Positions 54,875 to 63,576 of a DNA stretch of 64,000 bases are shown in pieces. The notes beneath the pieces were generated by a model. That model saw nothing but the letters and a program-made list of their open reading frames with translations. It searched no databases and was not told the DNA's origin. How positions within the stretch are numbered: the stretch's first letter is position 1; each line of letters opens with the position of its first letter. This DNA is from Neisseria meningitidis (GTDB lineage: Bacteria > Pseudomonadota > Gammaproteobacteria > Burkholderiales > Neisseriaceae): NCBI RefSeq assembly GCF_900638555.1, contig NZ_LR134525.1, positions 2,108,001 through 2,172,000 on the forward strand. Reading direction: 5' to 3'. The translations under genes and the position numbers were made by a program.

Positions 54875-56020
54875 ATGCAAGCTGTCCGATACAGACCGGA
54901 AATTGACGGATTGCGGGCCGTCGCCGTGCTATCCGTCATGATTTTCCACCTGAATAACCGCTGGCTGCCCGGAGGATTCCTGGGGGTGGACATTTTCTTT
55001 GTCATCTCAGGATTCCTCATTACCGGCATCATTCTTTCTGAAATACAGAACGGTTCTTTTTCTTTCCGGGATTTTTATACCCGCAGGATTAAGCGGATTT
55101 ATCCTGCTTTTATTGCGGCCGTGTCGCTGGCTTCGGTGATTGCCTCTCAAATCTTCCTTTACGAAGATTTCAACCAAATGCGGAAAACCGTGGAGCTTTC
55201 TGCGGTTTTCTTGTCCAATATTTATCTGGGGTTTCAGCAGGGGTATTTCGATTTGAGTGCCGACGAGAACCCCGTACTGCATATCTGGTCTTTGGCAGTA
55301 GAGGAACAGTATTACCTCCTGTATCCTCTTTTGCTGATATTTTGCTGCAAAAAAACAAAATCGCTACGGGTGCTGCGTAACATCAGCATCATCCTATTTC
55401 TGATTTTGACTGCCACATCGTTTTTGCCAAGCGGGTTTTATACCGATATTCTCAACCAACCCAATACTTATTACCTTTCGACACTGAGGTTTCCCGAGCT
55501 GTTGGCAGGTTCGCTGCTGGCGGTTTACGGGCAAACGCAAAACGGCAGACGGCAAACAGCAAATGGAAAACGGCAGTTGCTTTCATCACTCTGCTTCGGC
55601 GCATTGCTTGCCTGCCTGTTCGTGATTGACAAACACAATCCGTTTATCCCGGGAATGACCCTGCTCCTTCCCTGCCTGCTGACGGCACTGCTTATCCGGA
55701 GTATGCAATACGGGACACTTCCGACCCGCATCCTGTCGGCAAGCCCCATCGTATTTGTCGGCAAAATCTCTTATTCCCTATACCTGTACCATTGGATTTT
55801 TATTGCTTTCGCCCATTACATTACAGGCGACAAACAGCTCGGACTGCCTGCCGTATCGGCGGTTGCCGCGTTGACGGCCGGATTTTCCCTGTTGAGTTAT
55901 TATTTGATTGAACAGCCGCTTAGAAAACGGAAGATGACCTTCAAAAAGGCATTTTTCTGCCTCTATCTCGCCCCGTCCCTGATACTTGTCGGTTACAACC
56001 TGTACGCAAGGGGATATTGA
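54875..56020 (+). CDS. membrane acyltransferase-3 half of a frameshifted O-acetyltransferase
   Basis: 381 residues. YRPEIDGLRAVAVLSVMIFH and PGGFLGVDIFFVISGFLITG are the acyltransferase-3 signature, with about 10 hydrophobic segments. The frame runs to LYARGY-stop at 56020. The rest of the enzyme (SGNH domain) lies in another frame from 56017, so the intact protein is about 620 residues. Adding one G in AAGGGGATATTG (56009-56019) joins both frames as ARGILKQEH. The locus, downstream of purB, fits the phase-variable meningococcal LOS O-acetyltransferase lot3 as I recall it, but I did not check. Here it appears OFF. Confidence 0.8.
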   Translation: MQAVRYRPEIDGLRAVAVLSVMIFHLNNRWLPGGFLGVDIFFVISGFLITGIILSEIQNGSFSFRDFYTRRIKRIYPAFIAAVSLASVIASQIFLYEDFNQMRKTVELSAVFLSNIYLGFQQGYFDLSADENPVLHIWSLAVEEQYYLLYPLLLIFCCKKTKSLRVLRNISIILFLILTATSFLPSGFYTDILNQPNTYYLSTLRFPELLAGSLLAVYGQTQNGRRQTANGKRQLLSSLCFGALLACLFVIDKHNPFIPGMTLLLPCLLTALLIRSMQYGTLPTRILSASPIVFVGKISYSLYLYHWIFIAFAHYITGDKQLGLPAVSAVAALTAGFSLLSYYLIEQPLRKRKMTFKKAFFCLYLAPSLILVGYNLYARGY

Positions 56021-56742
56021 AACAGGAACACCTCCGCCCGTTGCCCGGCGCGCCCCTTGCTGCGGAAAATCATTTTCCGGAAACCGTCCTGACCCTCGGC
56101 GACTCGCACGCCGGACACCTGCGGGGGTTTCTGGATTATGTCGGCAGCCGGGAAGGGTGGAAAGCCAAAATCCTGTCCCTCGATTCGGAGTGTTTGGTTT
56201 GGGTAGATGAGAAGCTGGCAGACAACCCGTTATGTCGAAAATACCGGGATGAAGTTGAAAAAGCCGAAGCCGTTTTCATTGCCCAATTCTATGATTTGAG
56301 GATGGGCGGCCAGCCCGTGCCGAGATTTGAAGCGCAATCCTTCCTAATACCCGGGTTCCCAGCCCGATTCAGGGAAACCGTCAAAAGGATAGCCGCCGTC
56401 AAACCCGTCTATGTTTTTGCAAACAACACATCAATCAGCCGTTCGCCCCTGAGGGAGGAAAAATTGAAAAGATTTGCCGCAAACCAATATCTCCGCCCCA
56501 TTCAGGCTATGGGCGACATCGGCAAGAGCAATCAGGCGGTCTTTGATTTGATTAAAGATATTCCCAATGTGCATTGGGTGGACGCACAAAAATACCTGCC
56601 CAAAAACACGGTCGAAATATACGGCCGCTATCTTTACGGCGACCAAGACCACCTGACCTATTTCGGTTCTTATTATATGGGGCGGGAATTTCACAAACAC
56701 GAACGCCTGCTTAAATCTTCTCGCGACGGCGCATTGCAGTAG
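56017..56742 (+). CDS. SGNH-domain half of the frameshifted O-acetyltransferase
   Basis: About 241 residues in the second frame. VLTLGDSHAGHLRG gives the catalytic serine block, and GDQDHLTYFGSYYMG near the C-terminus gives the aspartate and histidine. This fits the periplasmic SGNH domain of acyltransferase-3/SGNH fusions that put O-acetyl groups on surface sugars. Alone it lacks a signal peptide, and its start would be a TTG with no clear ribosome site, so it is unlikely to be made unless the G-tract shifts. Confidence 0.75.
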   Translation: MKQEHLRPLPGAPLAAENHFPETVLTLGDSHAGHLRGFLDYVGSREGWKAKILSLDSECLVWVDEKLADNPLCRKYRDEVEKAEAVFIAQFYDLRMGGQPVPRFEAQSFLIPGFPARFRETVKRIAAVKPVYVFANNTSISRSPLREEKLKRFAANQYLRPIQAMGDIGKSNQAVFDLIKDIPNVHWVDAQKYLPKNTVEIYGRYLYGDQDHLTYFGSYYMGREFHKHERLLKSSRDGALQ

Positions 56743-56769
56743 CCTGCCTTGCCGTCCGATATCGTTTGT

Positions 56770-56810
56770 GCCGCCGTTTGCCTTTCGGGGCGGCGGCGGT
56801 TTTTATTTTC
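56770..56810. terminator. GC-rich hairpin with T-run after the O-acetyltransferase locus
   Basis: GCCGCCG (56770-56776) pairs with CGGCGGC (56791-56797), followed by GGTTTTTATTTT. It lies between the plus-strand SGNH half and the convergent DUF533 gene. Confidence 0.75.
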
Positions 56811-56836
56811 CTTCCCCTGCGGGAGGGAATTTTGAA

Positions 56837-57451
56837 TCAAAACCCCAATTGCCTTTCCAAGTTTTCCACCAGATTGTCATCCAGTTCCAAAGCCTGCGAC
56901 AGGCGGGCGAGGAAGACGGTTTCTTTCCGCGACAAATCGGCACATACCAGTCTTGCCGCCAGATAGGCCTCCGCCGCCAACGCCTCATCGTTGCCGACGG
57001 CGGCGGCGATGTCTTCGATGCTTGCGGGCAGGCGGTATTCGGCGGCGAGCCATGCAGCAGTTTCGGGGTCTGTGCCGCTTTCCTGTTCGATAGTCCGGCG
57101 TTCGGCTTCGTCTATCATGCCGTCTGAAGCGGCGGCGGCTATCATGGTGCGCAATACGGTGCGGCTGTATGTTTCTTCGGTTTCTCCGGCAGGTTGGAAA
57201 TCGCTTTGTGTTACGGTTGCCCGCCCTTTGTTTTGCTGCCACATCTGATAGCCCCGGTAGGCGAGGTAGCCCAAAGCGGCGGTCGAACCGATTTTGGTGA
57301 TGGTTTTGCGGTTTTTACCGTTCAGCAGCATGGAGGCGACACCGGCAACCAGCGCGCCTCCGCCGAATGAATTGAGCGGGCTGTCGGAGAAGGTGTTGCC
57401 TTTTTTTTGAACCGTGCTTAAGACTTGGTTGAGCAGTCGGGTGAAGTTCAT
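56837..57451 (-). CDS. DUF533 (YebE-like) inner-membrane protein
   Basis: 204 residues. After MNFTRLLNQVLSTVQKKG, a glycine-rich segment GGGALVAGVASMLL and hydrophobic IGSTAALGYLAYRGY suggest one or two membrane passes. The C-terminal TerB-like acidic region has AAASDGMIDEAERRTIEQE and further helices. Family function is unknown. It lies 36 bp from the end of dinG on the same strand. Confidence 0.8.
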   Translation of the reverse strand: MNFTRLLNQVLSTVQKKGNTFSDSPLNSFGGGALVAGVASMLLNGKNRKTITKIGSTAALGYLAYRGYQMWQQNKGRATVTQSDFQPAGETEETYSRTVLRTMIAAAASDGMIDEAERRTIEQESGTDPETAAWLAAEYRLPASIEDIAAAVGNDEALAAEAYLAARLVCADLSRKETVFLARLSQALELDDNLVENLERQLGF

Positions 57452-57486
57452 GATTTTTCCTTTCTGTTGCGGGCAGGGCGGTAGGT

Positions 57487-59637
57487 TTACCCTATCCTTT
57501 TAAACGGTGGCAGGCCGGCTAATAATTGTTGGCCGTACCGCTGTGTTTTGACGCGGTTGTCGAGGATGGTTACGCGGCCGTAGTCTTGTTCGGTGCGGAT
57601 GAGGCGGCCGACGGCCTGGATGAGTTTGATGCCGGCTTCGGGGACGGTGATTTCGATGAAAGGGTTGCCGCCGCGCTGTTCTATCCAGCGGTTTTGGGTT
57701 TTTTCGATGGGGTTGTCGGGCATGGCGAAGGGAAGTTTGGCGATGATGACTTGCACGCAGGCGGTGCCGGGCAGGTCGAGTCCTTCGGCAAAGCTGTCGA
57801 GTCCGAAGATGATGCTGGCTTTGCCTTCTTCTATGGCCCGGTGGTGTTTTTGCAGGAGAACGGCTTTGGGCAATTCGCCTTGTACGAGCAAGAGCGGCAG
57901 ATAGTCGTCAGGCAGTTGTAAGGCGACATCCTGCATTTGTTTGCGCGAGGAAAACAGGACGAGCGTGCCGATGGCTTCGCCGGGCGAAATGAGCTTGGGC
58001 AGCCACTCGATGATGGCGGCGGTGTGGGCTTCGGGGTCTTTGGGGCTGGCGTATATGGGAGGGATGTAGAGTTCACCCTGTTTTTCAAAGTCAAAGGGGC
58101 TTTTGAGGGCGAGGGTGGTGGTTTCAGGCAGCCATTGCAGCCCGGTTTGGCGCAGCATCAGGTTAAAGTTGCCCAAGGATTGCAGGGTGGCGGAGGTCAA
58201 CACTGCGCCTGCCGCCCGCCGCCACAGGCTGTTGGCAAGGTGGGACGCGCTGCTGATGGGGCTGGCGTTGAAAATATAGTCGTTTTTATCGTCGGCACGG
58301 CGGGTTATCCATTTCGCCAACGGCTCTTCGCCTTCAATGGGAACGGTGGAGAGCAAATCCCAAACCGCACTAATTTGTTCGATACGGGAGATAAAAAGGC
58401 CGAACTCGCCGGTCAGGCGGTCGATGAGCGCGCTGTCTTGTTCTTTTTCGCGGCGCGCGGCGGAAAGCGCATCGTTCAGCCCGATAACGTGTTTGAGCAG
58501 GCTGCGTGCGGCAATGGCGGTGTTGGAAACGGTGGTTTCGAGGCCTTCGGGGATTTTGCCGTCTTCCCACAGCCAAGTCGGTTCGCTGTTGGTACGCCTG
58601 TCGTTTTCAGACGGCCCCAAGCTCAAAGACGGCTCTTCCGCCAAATGGAACTGCCATTCGTGCAGGCTGTCGAGTAAGGATGAGGCGGCTTCGTCGGCAA
58701 GGTTGGCAAGTTCGGCTTTATCGGTCAGCGCGGCAATCTTGCCGGTCAGTTGCGGCAGTTTTTCCAGCGTCCAAACGGCAATATTCCATGAATGTTCGGC
58801 GGCAAAACGGCTGAGGGCTTTTTTGGGCAGGTGGTGCGCTTCGTCTATGCAATAGAAACTGTTTTCGGGCGCAGGCAGAATCACGCCGCCGCCCATACTG
58901 ATGTCGGCAAGCAGAAGATCGTGGTTGGCAACGACGACATCGACGGTTTCCAACATATCGCGTGCCAGGTAAAACGGGCATTCGGCGCGGTTGGGACAGG
59001 CGGCTTTCAGGCAGCCGTGGCGGTCGTTGGTAACTTTGAGCCAAATCGCGTCATCGATTTTTTCCGGCCAGGTGTCGCGGTCGCCGTTGAACCGTCGGGC
59101 GGAAAATTCGTCGGCGATGTCGCGCAGCAGGTTCAATTCTTCGGGCTTGGGTTTGCTGTCCCACAACACTTCCGGCGCTTCAAAACCAAGCAGGTTTTGC
59201 TGGGCGTTGTTTTGCGTCAGTTGATAGAGTTTGTACGGACAAAGATAACGGCCGCGCCCTTTGGCAAGCGCAAAGGTCAGCTCCAAACCGCTTTTTTCGA
59301 CCAGAAACGGCAAATCTCGGTCAACCAACTGCTCCTGCAAAGCCACCGTCGCGCTGCTGACAATCAGCCGTTTGCCGCGCGTTTGCGCCATGATGCCGCC
59401 GGCCAAAAGGTAGGCCAACGATTTGCCCACGCCGGTCGGGCCTTCGATCACGGCAATGCTCTCGCCCTCACGTTTGGGTGCTTCTTCGCCTTCTTCACGC
59501 GTCAACGTCCGCGAAAAAGCGTTGGCAACCGCCGCAATCATTTCCCGCTGCGAAGCACGCGGACGGAAACCGGGCAGGTTTTTGCCGATGTTTTGGTAAT
59601 GGTCGCGGATGGCGTTTTTTTCTAAATCGGTGAGCAT
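57487..59637 (-). CDS. dinG: ATP-dependent DNA helicase DinG
   Basis: 716 residues of the XPD/DinG family. It unwinds DNA and R-loops 5'-3'. Walker A VIEGPTGVGKSLAYLLAG (about 63-80), the Fe-S cysteines in YLCPYKLYQ and CLKAACPNRAECPFYLAR, the Walker B-type CIDEAHHLPK and C-terminal VGRLIRTEQDYG are present. A DUS lies inside the coding region. It is the probable partner of the downstream minus-strand DUF533 gene. Confidence 0.94.
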   Translation of the reverse strand: MLTDLEKNAIRDHYQNIGKNLPGFRPRASQREMIAAVANAFSRTLTREEGEEAPKREGESIAVIEGPTGVGKSLAYLLAGGIMAQTRGKRLIVSSATVALQEQLVDRDLPFLVEKSGLELTFALAKGRGRYLCPYKLYQLTQNNAQQNLLGFEAPEVLWDSKPKPEELNLLRDIADEFSARRFNGDRDTWPEKIDDAIWLKVTNDRHGCLKAACPNRAECPFYLARDMLETVDVVVANHDLLLADISMGGGVILPAPENSFYCIDEAHHLPKKALSRFAAEHSWNIAVWTLEKLPQLTGKIAALTDKAELANLADEAASSLLDSLHEWQFHLAEEPSLSLGPSENDRRTNSEPTWLWEDGKIPEGLETTVSNTAIAARSLLKHVIGLNDALSAARREKEQDSALIDRLTGEFGLFISRIEQISAVWDLLSTVPIEGEEPLAKWITRRADDKNDYIFNASPISSASHLANSLWRRAAGAVLTSATLQSLGNFNLMLRQTGLQWLPETTTLALKSPFDFEKQGELYIPPIYASPKDPEAHTAAIIEWLPKLISPGEAIGTLVLFSSRKQMQDVALQLPDDYLPLLLVQGELPKAVLLQKHHRAIEEGKASIIFGLDSFAEGLDLPGTACVQVIIAKLPFAMPDNPIEKTQNRWIEQRGGNPFIEITVPEAGIKLIQAVGRLIRTEQDYGRVTILDNRVKTQRYGQQLLAGLPPFKRIG

Positions 59638-59725
59638 GGCGTTTTGTACGGCGGTAGAAGTGGGGTTATTTTAACATTGCACGGAAGCGGTACAATATCG
59701 TTGTCGGAATGGGGGGAGGTAAATC

Positions 59726-59962
59726 GTGCGGACGTGGTTGGTTTTTTGGTTGCAGCGTTTGAAATACCCGTTGTTGCTTTGTATTGCGGATATGCTGCTG
59801 TACCGGTTGTTGGGCGGCGCGGAAATCGAATGCGGCCGTTGCCCTGTACCGCCGATGACGGATTGGCAGCATTTTTTGCCGACGATGGGAACGGTGGCGG
59901 CTTGGGTGGCGGTGATTTGGGCATACCTGATGATTGAAAGTGAAAAAAACGGAAGATATTGA
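59726..59962 (+). CDS. small two-helix membrane protein
   Basis: 78 residues from a GTG with GGGGGGAGG seven bases upstream. MRTWLVFWLQRLKYPLLLCI and MGTVAAWVAVIWAYLMI are hydrophobic, so it is probably inserted in the inner membrane. No family is recognised. It is 88 bp downstream of the divergent dinG start and ends before an inverted DUS terminator. Confidence 0.55.
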   Translation: MRTWLVFWLQRLKYPLLLCIADMLLYRLLGGAEIECGRCPVPPMTDWQHFLPTMGTVAAWVAVIWAYLMIESEKNGRY

Positions 59963-59976
59963 GTCATTCGGACGCA

Positions 59977-60010
59977 ATGCCGTCTGAAACGGAAGTTCAG
60001 ACGGCATTTG
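59977..60010. terminator. bidirectional inverted DUS terminator between the small membrane gene and phrB
   Basis: ATGCCGTCTGAA (59977-59988) and TTCAGACGGCAT (59996-60007) face each other between convergent genes. Confidence 0.8.
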
Positions 60011-60029
60011 TTTTAGGTTGCCGTACCGC

Positions 60030-61331
60030 TTAGGGAATACCGGCGACAGGATGGGCGGGATAGCCGTGGGTATCGACCGAACAGGCAAACCGCCAAGGCG
60101 TGTGGACGGTGTCGGCGGACAGGTGGGCAAGCTCGGGAATGTGCCGTCTGACAAAGGTGCCGTCGGGGTCGGTCTTGTGTGCGGCGGCGGCAATGTCGGG
60201 GCAGGTGTGCCGTGAGGCGGCAAGCCGCCAGTTGCCTTGGTTGATTGCTGCATCGAAATCGGTCAGCTGTCGGGCAAACCATATCTCGCCTTCGCGGCGG
60301 GGGAGGTTTAAAACGTGGCAGAAAAAATCCGCGCTCAAGCGTCTCAGGGCGGGGTGGAGGCTGCCGGTTTTGTGCAAACAGCGCATCGCGGCATCGATAA
60401 TCGGAATGCCGGTCCGGCCCTGCTGCCAAAGCGTCAGGCGCAGGGTGTGTTCAGGATTGCCGTCTGAAGGGTCGTCATCCGTGTGCTGCAAGGCAAGTTG
60501 AAGGAAAAAATCGCGGCGGATGATGTTGTCCGCCCACGCGTTCAGACGGCGTTCGAGGCTTTCCCGCGCGAGCAGGCGCGGCGAGATGCAGCCGGCACTC
60601 AAATACGCGCCCATCAGCGAAGTGTGTTTGCGCGAGGGGAAATCCTTTAAAACGGAGTAGGAATCCGCCTGTTCGAGAAACCGCCGCCACTGCCGCCAAG
60701 CCGCCGTTTCGCCGCTGTTTTGCGGCAGGAAGATGCCGTCTGAAAGGGCGGCAGGCGGCGGGGCGGAAAGGTTTTCGGGGAAGGGTTGGCGGTATGCCGC
60801 GAATAGGTCCGGACCGGCGGGGGGCTGCTTGGAAAAGCGGTCGAGCCATACTTCGCGGTAGCGGTCGAAATCGGTGTGTGCCGTGCCGCCGTCGGGTATC
60901 AGGTCGGTTTTGCCGAAAACGGCGCGGTCATTGACGAAGGTTAACGCGATGCCGTGTTTGTTCAATTCATGCCAAAGGGCGTTGTCGGCGAGTTTGTCGG
61001 CAAAAGTATGGGATTCGTCGGCGATGACGGCGCGGATATTGAGGCGGACGGCGAGCCGGACGAGCTCGGCAGGCGATGCCGCCGTGTAGAGCGGGATGCC
61101 GCGCCCTGCAAGCCCTTGGGCGAGTTCGGCGGCGGATTGGCGGTAGAACGCGGCGCGGCGAGGGTTGTCTGTTTCGGCATCGTCAATCCAAATACCGATA
61201 ACGGGCAAACCTTCGGCAACGGCGGCGCATAAGGCGGCGTTGTCGCGGATGCGGAGGTTTTGGCGGAACCAGACGAGCGTGTGTGCGGCGCACGTGTCCG
61301 CATAAAGGGGGCGGGCGGTTTCAGACGGCAT
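60030..61331 (-). CDS. phrB: deoxyribodipyrimidine photolyase homologue PhrB
   Basis: 433 residues. The N-terminal alpha/beta photolyase domain has VWFRQNLRIRDNAALC; the FAD-binding C-terminal region holds GIPIIDAAMRCLHKTGSLHP and AINQGNWRLAAS. Gonococcal PhrB is known to be needed for normal supercoiling but not for photoreactivation, so the name may not reflect light repair. The start codon lies in a DUS, ATG CCG TCT GAA (MPSE), and it overlaps the upstream lysR by 11 bp. Confidence 0.88.
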   Translation of the reverse strand: MPSETARPLYADTCAAHTLVWFRQNLRIRDNAALCAAVAEGLPVIGIWIDDAETDNPRRAAFYRQSAAELAQGLAGRGIPLYTAASPAELVRLAVRLNIRAVIADESHTFADKLADNALWHELNKHGIALTFVNDRAVFGKTDLIPDGGTAHTDFDRYREVWLDRFSKQPPAGPDLFAAYRQPFPENLSAPPPAALSDGIFLPQNSGETAAWRQWRRFLEQADSYSVLKDFPSRKHTSLMGAYLSAGCISPRLLARESLERRLNAWADNIIRRDFFLQLALQHTDDDPSDGNPEHTLRLTLWQQGRTGIPIIDAAMRCLHKTGSLHPALRRLSADFFCHVLNLPRREGEIWFARQLTDFDAAINQGNWRLAASRHTCPDIAAAAHKTDPDGTFVRRHIPELAHLSADTVHTPWRFACSVDTHGYPAHPVAGIP

Positions 61332-62232
61332 TTCGGCAGCCTTTCCTGCTGGCGATTTTTTCGTTCAGAAAATCGATGAAGCTGCGGACTTTCGCGCTTA
61401 AGAACGCCCTGTCCGCATAAACGGCATTCAGGCGGTCGGTCGGGACGGTATATTCGGGCAGCAGCCTCACCAGCGAGCCGCAGCGCAAATCGTGTTCCGC
61501 CGCCCAAAGCGGCTGATAACCGATGCACGCGCCCGCCTTAATCATTTCGCGCATCATCAGCGTGTTGTCGGTACGGATGACGGGGGTCAGTTCAAGCCGG
61601 TATTTTTTGCCGTCCGATTTGCGGGTGAGGTCGAGTTTCTGCTGGTTGGTGTAGGTCGGCAGGACGGCGGGCAGCCCCGCCACTTCTTCCGGCGTTTCCG
61701 GCACGCCGTTGCGCCTCAGGAAATCGGGCGAGGCGAGCAGGGCAAATTCGATTTCCGCCAGTGGGCGCGCAATCAGCGACGGGGACAGGGTTTGGGAAAC
61801 GCGCAACGCCAAATCCACGCCTTCGGCAATCAAATCGACGTGGCGGTTGTCCAAAATCAGTTCTAATGCCACTTCGGGATAACGTTCGCGGTATTCCGCC
61901 AGCCAGTTGCATATCTGGCTGCCGGCAAACCACAGCGGCATCGTTACGCGCAGCAGCCCCTGCGGTTTTTCCGTCCCTCCGGCGGCTTTTTGCGCGGCAT
62001 CGTCGAGCGTGTCGAGCGCGTAACTGCATTGCCGGTAGTATTCTTCCCCGGCTCCGGTCAGGCTGAGGTTGCGGCTGTTGCGGTGCAGGAGTTTGGCTTG
62101 GACGGTGTTTTCCAAGTGGCTGACGTGTTTGCTTGCCATTGCGGTGGAGATGCCGAGCGCGTCGGCGGCGCGGGTGAAGCCGCCGCTTTGGACGACTTGG
62201 CGGAAAACCTTGAGGCTGAACAGGGTGTCCAT
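61321..62232 (-). CDS. LysR-family transcriptional regulator
   Basis: 303 residues. The N-terminal winged helix-turn-helix begins MDTLFSLKVFRQVVQSGGFT and has RAADALGISTAMASKHVSHLE. The C-terminal effector-binding domain follows. The gene is divergent from the DoxX-nitroreductase pair, so it likely controls it and itself from the 107-bp region between. Its stop is made by a DUS (NAV-stop), the same DUS that starts phrB. Confidence 0.9.
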   Translation of the reverse strand: MDTLFSLKVFRQVVQSGGFTRAADALGISTAMASKHVSHLENTVQAKLLHRNSRNLSLTGAGEEYYRQCSYALDTLDDAAQKAAGGTEKPQGLLRVTMPLWFAGSQICNWLAEYRERYPEVALELILDNRHVDLIAEGVDLALRVSQTLSPSLIARPLAEIEFALLASPDFLRRNGVPETPEEVAGLPAVLPTYTNQQKLDLTRKSDGKKYRLELTPVIRTDNTLMMREMIKAGACIGYQPLWAAEHDLRCGSLVRLLPEYTVPTDRLNAVYADRAFLSAKVRSFIDFLNEKIASRKGCRNAV

Positions 62233-62339
62233 ATTTTCTTGTGTGGAAAAGTTGTATCAATAAAAGCAGTATATATTTGAAAAGGGGAAACATCTATACT
62301 CTACCGCCTGAAATGAAGACAAATATCAAAGGAGCTTTT

Positions 62340-62738
62340 ATGTCCGATTGCTGCAACCGTATCCAACCGGTTTTGCTTTCTGTTTTGCGTATCGTAACCG
62401 CCTACCTGTTTTTGTTGCACGGTACGTCGAAAATCTTCGCCTTCCCCATTGAAATGGGCAGCGGTTCGCCCGGCGGGCTGTTGCTGCTTGCCGGTATTTT
62501 AGAAATTGTCGGCGGCATTTTGCTGGTGTTGGGCCTGTTTGCGCGCCCTGCCGCGTTTGTTTTGTCCGGCCAGATGGCGGTTGCCTATTTTATGGCGCAC
62601 GCTTCCGGAAATGCTTTGTTCCCGATTGCCAACGGCGGCGAGTCCGCAGTGCTGTTCTGCTTCGTATTCCTCTATATCGCGGCGGCGGGCGGCGGAGCAT
62701 GGTCGCTGGACAGGCTGTTTTTCAAGCGTAAAGCCTGA
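62340..62738 (+). CDS. DoxX family membrane protein
   Basis: 132 residues from the ATG at 62340, with AAAGGAG seven bases upstream. The four-helix membrane layout is visible (LSVLRIVTAYLFLLHG, GGLLLLAGILEIVGGIL, FVLSGQMAVAYFM, LFCFVFLYIAAAGG). DoxX/DoxD-type proteins often work with redox or thiosulfate enzymes; the role here is unknown. It is the first gene of a pair with nitroreductase, divergent from lysR. Confidence 0.85.
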   Translation: MSDCCNRIQPVLLSVLRIVTAYLFLLHGTSKIFAFPIEMGSGSPGGLLLLAGILEIVGGILLVLGLFARPAAFVLSGQMAVAYFMAHASGNALFPIANGGESAVLFCFVFLYIAAAGGGAWSLDRLFFKRKA

Positions 62739-62786
62739 ATCAGACTGCCTAAAGTGTATTTTGTTGAATGTTTTTGAGGAAAAGAA

Positions 62787-63374
62787 ATGACCCGTCAATC
62801 TCTGCAACAGGCTGCCGAAAGCCGCCGTTCCATTTATTCGTTAAATAAAAATCTGCCCGTCGGCAAAGATGAAATCGTCCAAATCGTCGAACACGCCGTT
62901 TTGCACACACCTTCTTCGTTCAATTCCCAATCTGCCCGTGTGGTCGTGCTGTTTGGCGAAGAGCATGATAAGGTGTGGCAATTTGTCGAAGACGCGCTGC
63001 GTGCCGTCGTGCCTGCCGACAGTTTTGAACCGACCGCGCAAAAATTGAACCTGTTTAAGGCGGGTGCGGCAACTATTTTGTTTTATGAAGATCAAAATGT
63101 CGTCAAAGGTTTGCAGGAGCAGTTCCCTGCTTATGCCGCCAACTTTCCCGTTTGGGCGGACCAGGCGAACGCGATGGTGCAGTATGCCGTTTGGACGACA
63201 CTTGCCGCGGTCGGCGTAGGTGCAAACCTGCAACATTACAATCCCTTGCCCGATGCGGCGATTGCCAAAGCGTGGAATATCCCCGAAAACTGGTTGTTGC
63301 GCGCACAAATGGTTATCGGCGGTATTGAAGGGCGGCAGGTGAAAAGACCTTTGAACCAGTTGCAGAACGTTTGA
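62787..63374 (+). CDS. nitroreductase-family FMN protein
   Basis: 195 residues. The N-terminal RRSIYSLNKNLPV and ANPSxF-like TPSSFNSQSARVVVLFG are FMN-binding segments; VQYAVWTTLAAVGVGANLQHYN is the family core. It is likely an NAD(P)H-dependent flavin reductase acting on quinones or nitro compounds, or a stress-response protein. It follows DoxX by 48 bp and ends before an inverted DUS terminator. Confidence 0.85.
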   Translation: MTRQSLQQAAESRRSIYSLNKNLPVGKDEIVQIVEHAVLHTPSSFNSQSARVVVLFGEEHDKVWQFVEDALRAVVPADSFEPTAQKLNLFKAGAATILFYEDQNVVKGLQEQFPAYAANFPVWADQANAMVQYAVWTTLAAVGVGANLQHYNPLPDAAIAKAWNIPENWLLRAQMVIGGIEGRQVKRPLNQLQNV

Positions 63375-63407
63375 AAGTGTTCGGCGCATAATTTCGCGGT
63401 CAAAAAA

Positions 63408-63440
63408 ATGCCGTCTGAACCCTGTTCAGACGGCATTTTT
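63408..63440. terminator. bidirectional inverted DUS terminator after the nitroreductase gene
   Basis: ATGCCGTCTGAAC and GTTCAGACGGCAT face each other with a T-run (TTTTT) on the right and an A-run on the left. Confidence 0.85.
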
Positions 63441-63511
63441 CAGTATCAGGCGGCGAGTTTTCCGCATTCTGAGACCTTTGTTTACAAATATCATGTTCAA
63501 TATAGTTAAAA

Positions 63512-63547
63512 GAAATTATTCTCATTTCCTCCGTGAGGCAATATAAT
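63512..63547 (+). promoter_or_regulatory. Fur-box-like promoter of the TonB-dependent receptor
   Basis: GAAATTATTCTCATTTCC (63512-63529) resembles the palindromic Fur box. It overlaps a possible -35 TTCTCA (63519-63524) placed 17 bases from a perfect -10 TATAAT (63542-63547). This layout would give iron repression of the downstream receptor. Confidence 0.5.
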
Positions 63548-63576
63548 TCGGTTGTTTTGTTAAATTGAGTATAAAA

